Both the position numbers and the translations under genes were made by a program. The notes under the pieces are model-generated. The model searched no databases, was not told the origin of the DNA, and worked only from the letters and a program-made list of their open reading frames with translations. From positions 424,218-488,217 of the forward strand of contig NZ_BMSE01000004.1 of the NCBI RefSeq assembly GCF_014648995.1: a stretch of DNA of 64,000 nucleotides. Reading direction: 5' to 3'. Of the stretch, positions 38,108-46,690 are shown one piece after another. Origin of the DNA: Streptomyces massasporeus (lineage in GTDB: Bacteria > Actinomycetota > Actinomycetes > Streptomycetales > Streptomycetaceae). The stretch's first letter is position 1. Every line of letters begins with the position of its first letter.

Positions 38108-39601
38108 GATGTTGACGCCCTTGAACAGGGCCGACGGGCAGCCGTGCGAGACGGCCGCGACCTGACCCGGCTGGGCCTTGCCGCAGTTGAAGGCGCCGCC
38201 GAGCACATAGGTCTGCGGCCCGCCCACCGCGGACATCGAGCCCCAGAAGTCGGTGGTCGTTGCCTGGTAGGCGACATCGCGCAGCTGCCCGGCGAGCCGC
38301 CCGTTCTCGATGCGGTAGAAGCGCTGACCGGTGAACTGGAAGTTGTAGCGCTGCATGTCGATCGACCAGGACCGGTCGCCGACGACGTAGATGCCGCGCT
38401 CCACACCCCCGATCAGGTCCTCGGTCGACATCCCGGCCGGGTCCGGCTGCAACGACACGTTGGCCATGCGCTGCACCGGCACGTGCCCGGGGGAGTCGGC
38501 GTAGGCGCAGCCGTTGGACCGCTCGAAGCCGGTCAGCTTCGCGATCCGCCGGTCCAGCTGGTAGCCGACGAGCGTGCCGTCCTTGACCAGGTCCCAGGAC
38601 TGTCCCTGGACGCCCTCGTCGTCGTAGCCGATGGTGGCCAGGCCGTGCTCGGCGGTGCGGTCGCCGGTGACGTTCATCAGCTCCGAGCCGTAGCGCAGCT
38701 TGCCGAGCTGGTCGAAGGTGGCGAAGGAGGTGCCGGCGTAGGCGGCCTCGTAACCGAGCGCCCGGTCGAGCTCGGTGGCGTGCCCGATGGACTCGTGGAT
38801 GGTCAGCCACAGATTGGACGGGTCGACGACCAGGTCGTACAGGCCCGGCTCCACGCTCGGCGCGCGCATCTTCTCGGCGAGCAGCTCCGGGATGCGCTCC
38901 AGCTCGCCCGCCCAGTCCCAGCCGGTGCCCGTCAGGTACTCCCAGCCGCGTCCCACCGGCGGCGCGAGGGTGCGCATGGAGTCGAACTCGCCGCTCGACT
39001 CGTCCACCGACACGGCGTTGAACACCGGGTGCAGCCGCACCCGCTGCTGTGTGGTCACCGTCCCCGCGGTGTCGGCGTAGAACTTGTTCTCGTGGACCGT
39101 GAGCAGTGAGGAGTCGACGTGGTCGACGCCGTCGGCCGCCAGCAGCCGGGCACTCCACTCCGCGATCAGCCCGGCCTTCTCCTCGTCGGGCACGGAGAAG
39201 GGGTCGGTCTCGTACGACGAGATCCACGTCTTCTCGGCGTGCACCGGCTCGTCGGCCAGCTCCACACGCTCGTCCGAGCCGGCCGCCTTGATCACCTGGG
39301 CGGACAGCTTGGCCATCGCCACCGCCTGCCCGGCGACCCTGGCGGCGGCGTCCATGGTGAGGTCGACGCCGGACGCGAAGCCCCACGTACCGCCGTGCAC
39401 CACCCGCACCGCGTACCCGAGGTCGGTGGTGTCCGACGACCCGGCGGGCTTGGCGTCCCGGAATCGCCAGGAGGCGCCCCGAACCCGCTCGAACCGGAAG
39501 TCCGCGTGCTCGGCGCCCAGCGCACGCGCGCGTGCGAGGGCCGCGTCGGCGAGGGCGCGTAGGGGGAGGGCCGTGAAGGCCTCGTCGATGGTATGAGGCA
39601 C
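38078..39601 (-). CDS. tldD: Metalloprotease TldD
   Basis: A 507-residue TldD with the zinc motif HESIGHATELD (HExxxH) in the middle and the later YDDEGVQGQSWDLVKDGTLVG and FNCGKAQPGQ regions of the active site. With TldE it forms a peptide-degrading heterodimer. GTG 39601 is chosen because the sequence from MPHTIDEAFTALPLRALADA on matches the family; the frame extends 28 codons upstream without coding bias. The end is duplicated downstream. It is divergent from fabG across 270 bp. Confidence 0.92.
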   Translation of the reverse strand: MPHTIDEAFTALPLRALADAALARARALGAEHADFRFERVRGASWRFRDAKPAGSSDTTDLGYAVRVVHGGTWGFASGVDLTMDAAARVAGQAVAMAKLSAQVIKAAGSDERVELADEPVHAEKTWISSYETDPFSVPDEEKAGLIAEWSARLLAADGVDHVDSSLLTVHENKFYADTAGTVTTQQRVRLHPVFNAVSVDESSGEFDSMRTLAPPVGRGWEYLTGTGWDWAGELERIPELLAEKMRAPSVEPGLYDLVVDPSNLWLTIHESIGHATELDRALGYEAAYAGTSFATFDQLGKLRYGSELMNVTGDRTAEHGLATIGYDDEGVQGQSWDLVKDGTLVGYQLDRRIAKLTGFERSNGCAYADSPGHVPVQRMANVSLQPDPAGMSTEDLIGGVERGIYVVGDRSWSIDMQRYNFQFTGQRFYRIENGRLAGQLRDVAYQATTTDFWGSMSAVGGPQTYVLGGAFNCGKAQPGQVAAVSHGCPSALFKGVNILNTTQEAGR

Positions 39602-39723
39602 CGCCGTCTCTTTCTGTCGAGGTGACCGTGGTTGCCGTACGTCGTGACTGCTCCGATCATGTCGTCCATCCCGCGCGCGGGCCACGAGTTTCCGGAGCCG
39701 GTCCTGCGGGTTTCTGTAGGGAC

Positions 39724-39753
39724 CCGACAGTGAGTCCCGTACGCCACTGTCGG
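39724..39753. promoter_or_regulatory. Inverted repeat between tldD and fabG
   Basis: CCGACAGTG (39724-39732) and CACTGTCGG (39745-39753) are exact complements with 12 bp between. The genes on both sides are transcribed away from it, so a regulator site is more likely than a terminator. Nothing else stands out in 39602-39871. Confidence 0.45.
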
Positions 39754-39871
39754 TGCCCGATTGTCCGCGGGCGTGCCCGGACCGATAGGTTTTCGAAGAA
39801 GCCGCCTGTCATCACCGCCTGTCGTCCAGGCGGCCGGGCGGGTATCAGACCGCTATCGAAAGGGTGATCCG

Positions 39872-40591
39872 TTGAGCCGCTCGGTTCTCGTCACCGGAGG
39901 CAACCGGGGCATCGGCCTCGCCATCGCCCGCGCTTTCGCCGATGCCGGCGACAAGGTCGCCATCACGTACCGCTCGGGTGAGCCGCCGGCCGCCCTGACG
40001 GAATTGGGCTGCCTGGCCGTCAAGTGCGACATCACCGACGCCGAGCAGGTGGAGCAGGCCTACAAGGAGATCGAGGAGGCCCACGGCCCCGTCGAGGTCC
40101 TCATCGCCAACGCCGGCATCACCAAGGACCAGCTCCTGATGCGCATGTCCGAGGAGGACTTCACCTCGGTCATCGACACCAACCTCACCGGCACCTTCCG
40201 CGTCGTCAAGCGTGCCAACCGCGGCATGCTGCGCGCCAAGAAGGGCCGCGTGGTCCTCATCTCGTCGGTCGTCGGTCTGTACGGCGGCCCCGGCCAGTCG
40301 AACTACGCCGCCTCCAAGGCCGCCCTGGTCGGCTTCGCGCGCTCCCTCGCCCGTGAGCTGGGCTCGCGCAACCTCACCTTCAACGTCGTCGCGCCCGGCT
40401 TCGTCGACACGGACATGACCAAGGCGCTCACCGACGAGCAGCGCGAGAACATCGTGAAGCAGGTCCCGCTCGGCCGGTACGCCCAGCCGGAGGAGATCGC
40501 CGCGACGGTGCGGTTCCTCGCCTCGGACGACGCCTCGTACATCACTGGAGCCGTCATCCCCGTTGACGGCGGACTGGGAATGGGTCACTGA
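39872..40591 (+). CDS. fabG: 3-oxoacyl-ACP reductase FabG
   Basis: A 239-residue SDR that reduces 3-oxoacyl-ACP with NADPH in type II fatty acid elongation. It has TGGNRGIGLAIARAF for the cofactor, IANAGITKDQLLMRM, the catalytic Ser in ISSVVG and Tyr/Lys in SNYAASKAAL, and the C-terminal PVDGGLGMGH. The TTG start at 39872 is preceded by AAGGGTG and agrees with the N-terminus MSRSVLVTGGN known for Streptomyces FabG. It is followed 5 bp later by fabI; the fab core cluster (fabD-H-acpP-F) is not here. Confidence 0.95.
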   Translation: MSRSVLVTGGNRGIGLAIARAFADAGDKVAITYRSGEPPAALTELGCLAVKCDITDAEQVEQAYKEIEEAHGPVEVLIANAGITKDQLLMRMSEEDFTSVIDTNLTGTFRVVKRANRGMLRAKKGRVVLISSVVGLYGGPGQSNYAASKAALVGFARSLARELGSRNLTFNVVAPGFVDTDMTKALTDEQRENIVKQVPLGRYAQPEEIAATVRFLASDDASYITGAVIPVDGGLGMGH

Positions 40592-40596
40592 TCACC

Positions 40597-41364
40597 ATGA
40601 GCGGAATTCTCGAGGGCAAGCGCATCCTGATCACGGGTGTGCTGACGGAGTCCTCCATCGCCTTCCACACCGCCAAGCTGGCCCAGGAGCAGGGCGCCGA
40701 GATCATCCTCACGGCGTTCCCGCGGCCCACGCTGACCGAGCGCATCGCCAAGAAGCTGCCGAAGCCCACCAAGGTCATCGAGCTCGACGTCACCAACGAC
40801 GAGCACCTCGGCCGCCTGGCCGACATCGTCGGCGAGGAGCTCGGTGGCCTCGACGGCGTCGTGCACTCCATCGGCTTCGCCCCGCAGGACGCCCTCGGCG
40901 GCAACTTCCTCAACACGCCGTTCGAGTCGGTCGCCACGGCCATGCACGTCTCTGCGTACTCCCTGAAGTCGCTCACCATGGCCTGCCTGCCGCTGATGCA
41001 GAACGGCGGCTCCGTCGTCGGTCTGACGTTCGACGCGCAGTTCGCCTGGCCGCAGTACGACTGGATGGGCCCGGCCAAGGCCGCCCTGGAGGCCACCAGC
41101 CGCTACATGGCCCGCGACCTGGGCAAGCAGAACATCCGCTGCAACCTGGTCTCGGCCGGTCCTCTCGGCTCCATGGCCGCCAAGTCCATCCCGGGCTTCA
41201 GCGAGCTGGCCTCCGTGTGGGACGACCGCTCCCCGCTGGAGTGGGACCTGAAGGACCCCGAGCCGGCCGGCCGCGGTGTCGTCGCCCTGCTCAGCGACTG
41301 GTTCCCCAAGACCACGGGCGAGATCGTCCACGTGGACGGCGGTCTGCACGCCATCGGAGCCTGA
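40597..41364 (+). CDS. fabI: Enoyl-ACP reductase FabI/InhA
   Basis: A 255-residue NADH-dependent enoyl-ACP reductase completing the elongation cycle. The markers are GKRILITGVLTESSIAFHTA (cofactor loop), HSIGFAPQDALGG, and the FabI-type active site with Tyr and Lys in YDWMGPAKAALEATSRYMA. Sequence is close to mycobacterial InhA (TLTERIAKKLPKP, then NLVSAGPLGSMAAKSIPGF). It is co-transcribed with fabG, the same order as mabA-inhA in mycobacteria. Confidence 0.96.
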   Translation: MSGILEGKRILITGVLTESSIAFHTAKLAQEQGAEIILTAFPRPTLTERIAKKLPKPTKVIELDVTNDEHLGRLADIVGEELGGLDGVVHSIGFAPQDALGGNFLNTPFESVATAMHVSAYSLKSLTMACLPLMQNGGSVVGLTFDAQFAWPQYDWMGPAKAALEATSRYMARDLGKQNIRCNLVSAGPLGSMAAKSIPGFSELASVWDDRSPLEWDLKDPEPAGRGVVALLSDWFPKTTGEIVHVDGGLHAIGA

Positions 41365-41380
41365 TCTCCGGTACGTCTTC

Positions 41381-41419
41381 GACGCCCCGTTTCCCGCCGC
41401 GCGCGGGGAGCGGGGCGTC
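41381..41419 (+). terminator. Terminator after fabI
   Basis: GACGCCCCG (41381-41389) pairs with CGGGGCGTC (41411-41419), and the interior TTCCC/GGGGA can extend the stem. It begins 17 bp after the fabI stop. Confidence 0.7.
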
Positions 41420-41456
41420 ACCCGTTCGGCTCAGCCGACCGGGCGCGGAGGCCCAC

Positions 41457-41502
41457 AACTGGGCACTCTGGAGTGCGCGAACTGGGCAGTCCGGAGTACG
41501 CG
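41457..41502. repeat. Two 23-bp direct repeats upstream of a secreted-protein gene
   Basis: AACTGGGCACTCTGGAGTGC plus GCG (41457-41479) is followed at once by a copy with three differences (41480-41502). The first copy contains the perfect palindrome GCACTC-TG-GAGTGC. The position, 46 bp before the start codon, suits a regulator-binding or promoter element. Confidence 0.55.
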
Positions 41503-41547
41503 TTCACCACCCGAGTCCCTCCCCAGCACGGCCGAGGAGGTCCCCTT

Positions 41548-41898
41548 GTGCGCTTCTCCCGCCGAACGGCCTCAGTGTCCCTCGCCGTCGCGCTCGTGCT
41601 GACCCTGGCGTACGAGGCGGTGCCCCACGCGCGCGTGCCCGCCGACGAGCGGGAGTCCGCCGATCCCTTCGGCGCCGCGTGCCGGATCCGCGTGACCGGC
41701 TCCAAGGTGACCGCGTACTGCCACAACCCCTACCCGGAGCCCGACCGCGTGAGCCTGCACGTCGAGTGCGCCCGCTGGTGGGACATCGACACCGACAGCT
41801 CACCTGTGGAGGCCGGGCCCGCGCAGACCGTGCGGCTGACGGGGCGGTGCTGGAAAGAGGTCGGCGACGTGTGGATCAGTCACCGGCGGGAGAGCTGA
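41548..41898 (+). CDS. Small secreted protein of unknown function
   Basis: A 116-residue protein from GTG 41548 behind GAGGAGG. N-terminal signal region RFSRRTASVSLAVALVLTLA, then a mature domain with four cysteines (ACRIRVTGSKVTAYC, VECARWW, GRCWKEVG) that could form two disulfides. The domain looks like a short beta-sandwich. No family recognised. Its last codons fall in a tandemly repeated segment shared with the convergent gntR gene. Confidence 0.75.
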   Translation: MRFSRRTASVSLAVALVLTLAYEAVPHARVPADERESADPFGAACRIRVTGSKVTAYCHNPYPEPDRVSLHVECARWWDIDTDSSPVEAGPAQTVRLTGRCWKEVGDVWISHRRES

Positions 41899-41974
41899 GT
41901 CCGGCGGGCGGTGTCAGTCACCGGCGGTAGAGCTGAGCTGAGCCCGGCGGGCGGTGTCAGTCACCGGTGGGGGA
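41877..41974. repeat. Tandem repeat spanning two convergent gene ends
   Basis: Units beginning CAGTCACCGG occur at 41877, 41915 and 41958 (periods 38 and 43 bp) and share GAGAGCTGAG or TAGAGCTGAG and CCGGCGGGCGGTGT. The first unit contains the stop of the secreted-protein gene, and the third contains the stop of the gntR gene. The 5-bp length difference is an extra GCTGA. Confidence 0.85.
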
Positions 41975-42649
41975 CGTGACGCCACCCAGCCGGCACAGGA
42001 ACGGGTAGCGGGCCGCCTCGGCCGCTGCGGTGTCCGCCTCGCCCGCGCGGATGGCCTCCAGCAGCCGCCCGTGGTCCATGTACGTCTCCGGCGTCAGCTT
42101 CTCGCCGACGTCCTCGCGCAGCCAGTCCCGCAGCACCTCGCCCAGGTCCGCGTACATGGCCGTCATCACGTCGTTGTGGGACGCGGACACCACGGCCAGG
42201 TGGAACGTCGCGTCCGCGGTCACGAACGCCTCCTTGTCGCCCGACTCCCAGGCCTCCTCGCGCCGCAGCAGCAGCGCGTCGAGCTGCTTGAGGTCCTTCT
42301 CCGTGCGCCGCTCGGCGGCCAGCCGGGCGGCGGCCGACTCCAGCGTGGAGCGCAGCTCGGCGATGTGCCGGGGGTCGGCCTCGGCGAACCGCCGCTGCAT
42401 CACGCCCGCCAGCTCGCTCGTCGCCACGACGTACGTGCCGGAGCCCTGGCGGATGTCCAGCAGGCCGTTGTGCGACAGGGCACGGACGGCCTCGCGGACC
42501 GTGTTGCGGGCGACGCCCAGCTGCTCGACCAGTTCCGGCTCGGTCGGGATCCGGGAGCCGACCGGCCATTCGCCCGAGGTGATCTGGGCCCGCAGCGCGG
42601 CGATGACCTGCTCGGACAGGGCCGAGCGGCGGGGATGGCTCAGGGGCAT
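41957..42649 (-). CDS. GntR/FadR-family transcriptional regulator
   Basis: A 230-residue repressor-type protein with an N-terminal winged helix (SALSEQVIAALRAQITSGEW to ELVEQLGVARNTVREAVRAL) and a C-terminal FadR-type (FCD) helical sensor with the metal-ligand pattern DATFHLAVVSASHND and MDHGRLLEAIRAG. FCD domains usually bind carboxylic acids. It is divergent from an MFS transporter gene with a palindrome in the shared promoter, so it probably controls that transporter. ATG 42649 has GAAGGTG upstream. Confidence 0.92.
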   Translation of the reverse strand: MPLSHPRRSALSEQVIAALRAQITSGEWPVGSRIPTEPELVEQLGVARNTVREAVRALSHNGLLDIRQGSGTYVVATSELAGVMQRRFAEADPRHIAELRSTLESAAARLAAERRTEKDLKQLDALLLRREEAWESGDKEAFVTADATFHLAVVSASHNDVMTAMYADLGEVLRDWLREDVGEKLTPETYMDHGRLLEAIRAGEADTAAAEAARYPFLCRLGGVTSPTGD

Positions 42650-42708
42650 GGCACACCTTCGCACGACCGGGGCGCCCGGGGGCAGCCGGGGAGTGGACAG
42701 TCAATCAT

Positions 42709-42727
42709 CCCATGATTCTATGATGGG
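42709..42727. promoter_or_regulatory. Palindromic operator candidate for the GntR regulator
   Basis: CCCATGATTCTATGATGGG is an interrupted palindrome with CCCATnAT and ATnATGGG half-sites. It lies 60 bp from the regulator start and 29 bp before the chosen MFS start, where it would overlap a promoter of either gene. Confidence 0.6.
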
Positions 42728-42755
42728 TCTCATGCCTAGTGAGGAAACCCGGACG

Positions 42756-44111
42756 ATGACGCCCCCGACCGTACGCAGCTCGGCCGCGCACGACGCCGGG
42801 AAAGCCGACGGCGCGTCCACGCGCGCCTGGACGCTGCGACTGCTCGTCCTCGGCATCGTGCTGTCCGCGCTGAACCTCCGCCCCGCCATCACCAGCCTCG
42901 GCGCCCTCCTGGAGGAGGTCCGCGACGGGCTGGGCATGAGCGGCAGCGTGGCCGGGCTGCTCACCTCCGTGCCGCCGCTGTGCTTCGCCGTCTTCGGCGT
43001 CATGGCCCCGCGGCTCGCCCGCCGGTTCGGCGCCGGCGCGGTGGTGTGCGCCGGCATGGTCGCCATCGCCACCGGCCTGCTGATACGGCCGTACGCGGGC
43101 GGCACGGCCGGCTTCCTGGCGGGCAGCGCCCTGGCCCTCATGGGCATCGCGGTCAGCAACGTCCTGATGCCGGTCATCGTCAAGCACTGGTTCCCCGACC
43201 GCGTGGGGTCCATGACCGGCCTGTACTCCATGGCCCTCGCCCTCGGCACGGCCCTCGCCGCCGCGGTGACGGTCCCCCTGACCGACACCCTCGGCGGCAG
43301 CTGGCAGACCGGCCTGGCCCTGTGGGCGGGGCTCGCCGTGGCTGCCGTGCTGCCGTGGCTGCCCTTCGTCCGGGGACGCGTCACGCCCCCCGGGTCGGAG
43401 AAGGCACCGGAGGCCACGACCGGCGGTGACGTGTCTGTCGGCGACACGTCCGCCCGGGACCGGGACGAGGCGGCACGGACGCAGGCCTCCGCCCGCGCGG
43501 AGCACGCGCGCGTGCAGGCCCCCCGGCTGCGCATGGCACGCAGCCGCACCGCCTGGGCCCTGGCCGTCTTCTTCGGCCTCCAGGCCACCGCCGCCTACAT
43601 CACGATGGGCTGGATGGCGCAGATCTTCCGGGACGCCGGTGTCCCCGCCGGCACCGCGGGCCTGCTGCTGGCGGTCACCATGGTGATGGGCGTGCCCCTG
43701 GCCTTCGTCATACCCCGCCTGGCCACCCGGCTGCCCCACCAGGGCCCGATCGTGCTCGCCCTGGGCGTCTGCGGCCTCGTCGGCTACGCCGGGCTGTACC
43801 TCGCACCCGCCGCCGGCGCCTGGGCCTGGGCCGTGCTGCTCGGCGTCGCCAACTGCGCCTTCCCGCTCGCCCTGACCATGGTCGGCATGCGGGCCAGGAC
43901 CGGCCCCGGCGTGGCCCAGCTGTCGGCGTTCGCGCAGAGCACCGGCTACCTCATCTCCATCCCCGGACCGCTCCTGGTGGGCGTCCTCTACCAGCACAGC
44001 GGCGGCTGGGGCCTGCCGATCGCGCTGATGAGCGCCCTGATGATCCCGCAGATGGCCGTCGGCTTCCTGGCCGGACGGGACCGCACGGTGGAGGACGAGG
44101 CCGCCCGCTGA
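42756..44111 (+). CDS. MFS transporter, CynX/NimT type
   Basis: A 12-helix major facilitator of about 451 residues. The N-terminal block VLSALNLRPAITSLGALLEE is the hallmark of the CynX (cyanate)/NimT (2-nitroimidazole) branch; LLTSVPPLCFAVFGVMAPRL and later GLLLAVTMVMGVPLAFVIPR follow. A 70-residue acidic cytoplasmic loop separates the two halves. ATG 42756 has GAGGAA before it; in-frame ATGs at 42732 and 42720 would lie in the operator region. Substrate unknown. Confidence 0.9.
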   Translation: MTPPTVRSSAAHDAGKADGASTRAWTLRLLVLGIVLSALNLRPAITSLGALLEEVRDGLGMSGSVAGLLTSVPPLCFAVFGVMAPRLARRFGAGAVVCAGMVAIATGLLIRPYAGGTAGFLAGSALALMGIAVSNVLMPVIVKHWFPDRVGSMTGLYSMALALGTALAAAVTVPLTDTLGGSWQTGLALWAGLAVAAVLPWLPFVRGRVTPPGSEKAPEATTGGDVSVGDTSARDRDEAARTQASARAEHARVQAPRLRMARSRTAWALAVFFGLQATAAYITMGWMAQIFRDAGVPAGTAGLLLAVTMVMGVPLAFVIPRLATRLPHQGPIVLALGVCGLVGYAGLYLAPAAGAWAWAVLLGVANCAFPLALTMVGMRARTGPGVAQLSAFAQSTGYLISIPGPLLVGVLYQHSGGWGLPIALMSALMIPQMAVGFLAGRDRTVEDEAAR

Positions 44112-44179
44112 GCCCCGCCCCGGGGAGCCGTGGTCACCCCGGGGCGCCCGGCCGGTACGGGGGGTGGGAGACTGGCCCC

Positions 44180-44296
44180 ATGCCAGTGCTCGACCCGAAT
44201 CCCCAGCACGGTCAGAAGAAGATGCTGCTCGTCTTCGGCGCCTTCTTCGCGATCTTCATCGTCATCGCCGTCATCGCGACCATCGCCTCACCATGA
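44180..44296 (+). CDS. SGM_5486-type small transporter-associated protein
   Basis: A 38-residue protein, MPVLDPNPQHGQKKM followed by a single transmembrane helix (LLVFGAFFAIFIVIAVIATI). Homologues are annotated as SGM_5486-family transporter-associated proteins and are found after MFS genes, as here (68 bp after the CynX-type gene). GGGAG precedes the ATG. Too short for most gene finders. A short C/G stem (44329-44334 with 44342-44347) may end the transcript. Confidence 0.8.
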   Translation: MPVLDPNPQHGQKKMLLVFGAFFAIFIVIAVIATIASP

Positions 44297-44461
44297 CCCG
44301 CGCCCGCGCGGCCCGTGGTGGGGTTAGCCCCCCTGTCCCCTAGGGGGTGAGGGTCAGGGTCAAGTGGGTGGATCACCGGATGGGTTGGCAGCCGAGGATT
44401 CCGTAACTTCAAGTGTGTGACCGCGAGACGGTCACCGACCACTCGAAGAGCGGAGGCACCC

Positions 44462-44668
44462 ATGTCGGCCCCTACGCACACGCGGCCCCACCCGGCGAGC
44501 CGGGCCGGTGCCGCCGGCCGGCTGCCCTGGTGGGCTCTCGCCCTGCCCGTGCTGGCCTTCACCGCACTGCTCGCCCTGATCCTCAACCCGTCCGACGCCC
44601 ACGCGGCCACCGGCGACCCCGCGATCACCCGGCTCTTCGAGCACGTGCAACAGCTGATGGCCCGCTGA
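44462..44668 (+). CDS. Small secreted or membrane-anchored protein
   Basis: A 68-residue protein preceded by GGAGG. A basic N-terminus, one hydrophobic segment (LPWWALALPVLAFTALLALI) and then a short extracytoplasmic tail NPSDAHAATGDPAITRLFEH. A signal cleavage after AHA is possible. Function unknown; likely its own transcript upstream of the phosphatase gene. Confidence 0.72.
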   Translation: MSAPTHTRPHPASRAGAAGRLPWWALALPVLAFTALLALILNPSDAHAATGDPAITRLFEHVQQLMAR

Positions 44669-44733
44669 TCACGGCCGAACACCGTGGTCAACTCCCTGCG
44701 CCCCGTGGCGTGTTTCATGCGAAGCTGGATCTC

Positions 44734-45252
44734 ATGAGCGTCGCAGAATCCCGCATGATTGTCCTCTTCCGCCATGCGAAAGCCGACTGGCCACAGGTCA
44801 CGGATCACGAGCGTCCGCTCGCCGACCGGGGCCGAACGGAAGCGGCGGAGGCCGGGCGCAGGCTGGCCGACACCGGCATCGCCTTCGACCTGGCCCTGTG
44901 CTCCACCGCGGTCCGGACCCGGGAGACCTGGAAGCTCGCCGTCCAGGAGTTCCCGCAGCGGCCGAAAACCGTCTATGAGGAGCGGATCTACGAGGCCTCG
45001 CCGGGCGAGCTGATCGCCCTGCTCAACGAGACCCCCGACGACGCGCGGAACGTCCTCATGATCGGGCACAACCCGGGCATCCAGGGCCTCGCCGAGGTGC
45101 TGGCGGGCTCGGGCGAGGACGAGGCCCGCGAGCGGATGACCCGCCGCGGCTTCCCGGCCGCCGCCTTCGCCGTGCTGTCGTTCGGCAGCACGTGGAAGAG
45201 CCTGGAGCCGGGTGCCGCCGCGCTGCGGGACTACTGGGCCCCGGCCGAGTGA
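44734..45252 (+). CDS. sixA: SixA-like histidine phosphatase
   Basis: A 172-residue single-domain histidine phosphatase. The catalytic RHAKADW (residues about 12-18) and second histidine in MIGHNPGIQGL are present, as is the TAVRTRETW arginine segment. SixA in E. coli removes phosphate from a phospho-histidine carrier; here the target is unknown. The start ATG 44734 is preferred; a second ATG seven codons in (MIVLFRHAK) is an alternative. It converges with serB. Confidence 0.87.
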   Translation: MSVAESRMIVLFRHAKADWPQVTDHERPLADRGRTEAAEAGRRLADTGIAFDLALCSTAVRTRETWKLAVQEFPQRPKTVYEERIYEASPGELIALLNETPDDARNVLMIGHNPGIQGLAEVLAGSGEDEARERMTRRGFPAAAFAVLSFGSTWKSLEPGAAALRDYWAPAE

Positions 45253-45268
45253 CGATCTCCGCGTGAAC

Positions 45269-45299
45269 AGGGCCCGGCGCCGCACCGGCGCCGGGCCCT
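45269..45299. terminator. Bidirectional terminator between sixA and serB
   Basis: A perfect 13-bp stem, AGGGCCCGGCGCC (45269-45281) with GGCGCCGGGCCCT (45287-45299), and a 5-nt loop. It sits 16 bp after sixA and 17 bp after the serB stop, on opposite strands. Confidence 0.85.
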
Positions 45300-45316
45300 T
45301 CCCGACCGATCCCGGT

Positions 45317-46543
45317 TCAGTCGATGTCGAGGGTGTCCGCCGCCTCGACCTCTTCGCGCGTGACGCCCAGCAGGTACAGGACCGTGTCGAGGAAGGGGAA
45401 GTTCACCGCGGCGTGCGCGGCCTCGCGCACCACCGGCTTGGCGTTGAAGGCGACACCGAGACCGGCCGCGTTCAGCATGTCCAGATCGTTGGCACCGTCA
45501 CCGATCGCCACGGTCTGCGACAGCGGCACACCCGCCTCCGCGGCGAACCGGCGCAGCAGCCGGGCCTTGCCCGCACGGTCGACGATCTCGCCGGTGACCT
45601 TGCCGGTCAGCGTGCCGTCGACGATCTCCAGGGTGTTGGCGTGGGCGAAGTCCAGCCCCAGCCGCTCCTTCAGATCGTCCGTGACCTGGGTGAACCCGCC
45701 CGAGACGACACCGACTTGGTAGCCGAGCCGCTTCAGCGTACGGATCAGGGTGCGGGCGCCCGGCGTCAGCCGCACCTCGCTGCGCACCTTGTCCACGACC
45801 GAGGCGTCCAGCCCCTCCAGCAGCGCCACGCGGGCGTGCAGGGACTGCTCGAAGTCCAGCTCCCCGCGCATCGCGGCCGCCGTCACCTCGGCGACCTTGT
45901 CCTCGCAGCCGGCGTGCGCGGCGAACAGCTCGATGACCTCGTCCTGGATCAGCGTCGAGTCGACGTCCATGACGACCAGCCGCTGCGCGCGCCGGTACAG
46001 ACCGGCGGCGACGACCGCCACGTCGATGCCGAGCCGCGCCGCGTCCGTCACCAGGGCGGTGCGCAGCGGCTCGGTCTCCACGCCGGAGACGGCGAACTCC
46101 ACGGCGGTCACCGGGTACTTGGCGAGCCGGAAGATACGGTCGATGTTGCCGCCGGTCTTCGTGATCCGGGCGGCGATCGCGGCCGTCGCCTCGGCGGTGA
46201 GCGGGTGCCCGAGCACAGTGACCAGGGAGCGGCCCAGCCCGCGCGGACGGTTGTCGCCGAGGCCGGAGATGATCTCCGCCTGCATCTTCATCGACTCGGC
46301 CCAGCTGTGGACCGTCGCCCGCAGATCTCCCTCCAGCCCGGGAGGCGGCTCGGTCACGAGCGCGCACAGCACCATCCGGCCACGGGTCACGACCTGCTCG
46401 ATGTCGACGACGTCGACGGAGTAGGCGGCGAGGGTGTCGAAGAGCCCGGCGGTGATGCCCGGCCTGTCCTTGCCGAAGATCTTCACAAGGAGGGTGGGGA
46501 CGTCGGCAGGAATGTCGGAAGACGAGGTCTGCGAAGCGCTCAT
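45317..46543 (-). CDS. serB: Phosphoserine phosphatase SerB
   Basis: A 408-residue SerB, the last step of serine synthesis. N-terminal ACT-type regulatory region (LLVKIFGKDRPGITAGLFDT and a second copy around TVLGHPLTAEATAAIAARI), then the HAD domain with DVDSTLIQDEVIE (nucleophile Asp), VSGGFTQVTDDL and the C-terminal GDGANDLDML. The double ACT plus HAD build matches mycobacterial SerB2. Start is ATG 46543. Confidence 0.96.
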   Translation of the reverse strand: MSASQTSSSDIPADVPTLLVKIFGKDRPGITAGLFDTLAAYSVDVVDIEQVVTRGRMVLCALVTEPPPGLEGDLRATVHSWAESMKMQAEIISGLGDNRPRGLGRSLVTVLGHPLTAEATAAIAARITKTGGNIDRIFRLAKYPVTAVEFAVSGVETEPLRTALVTDAARLGIDVAVVAAGLYRRAQRLVVMDVDSTLIQDEVIELFAAHAGCEDKVAEVTAAAMRGELDFEQSLHARVALLEGLDASVVDKVRSEVRLTPGARTLIRTLKRLGYQVGVVSGGFTQVTDDLKERLGLDFAHANTLEIVDGTLTGKVTGEIVDRAGKARLLRRFAAEAGVPLSQTVAIGDGANDLDMLNAAGLGVAFNAKPVVREAAHAAVNFPFLDTVLYLLGVTREEVEAADTLDID

Positions 46544-46690
46544 GGTGGTTCCACCGTATCCGGCGGGCGAGGCATACCGCCCCCGAGGTCCGTCTGGCGG
46601 ACAGCGAACACTGCATGTCGCGCCGATGGCGCGAACCTTACGCACGGGTACGCCGCCACGTACGGATACGCCGTCCTGCGCCCTCGCCGG

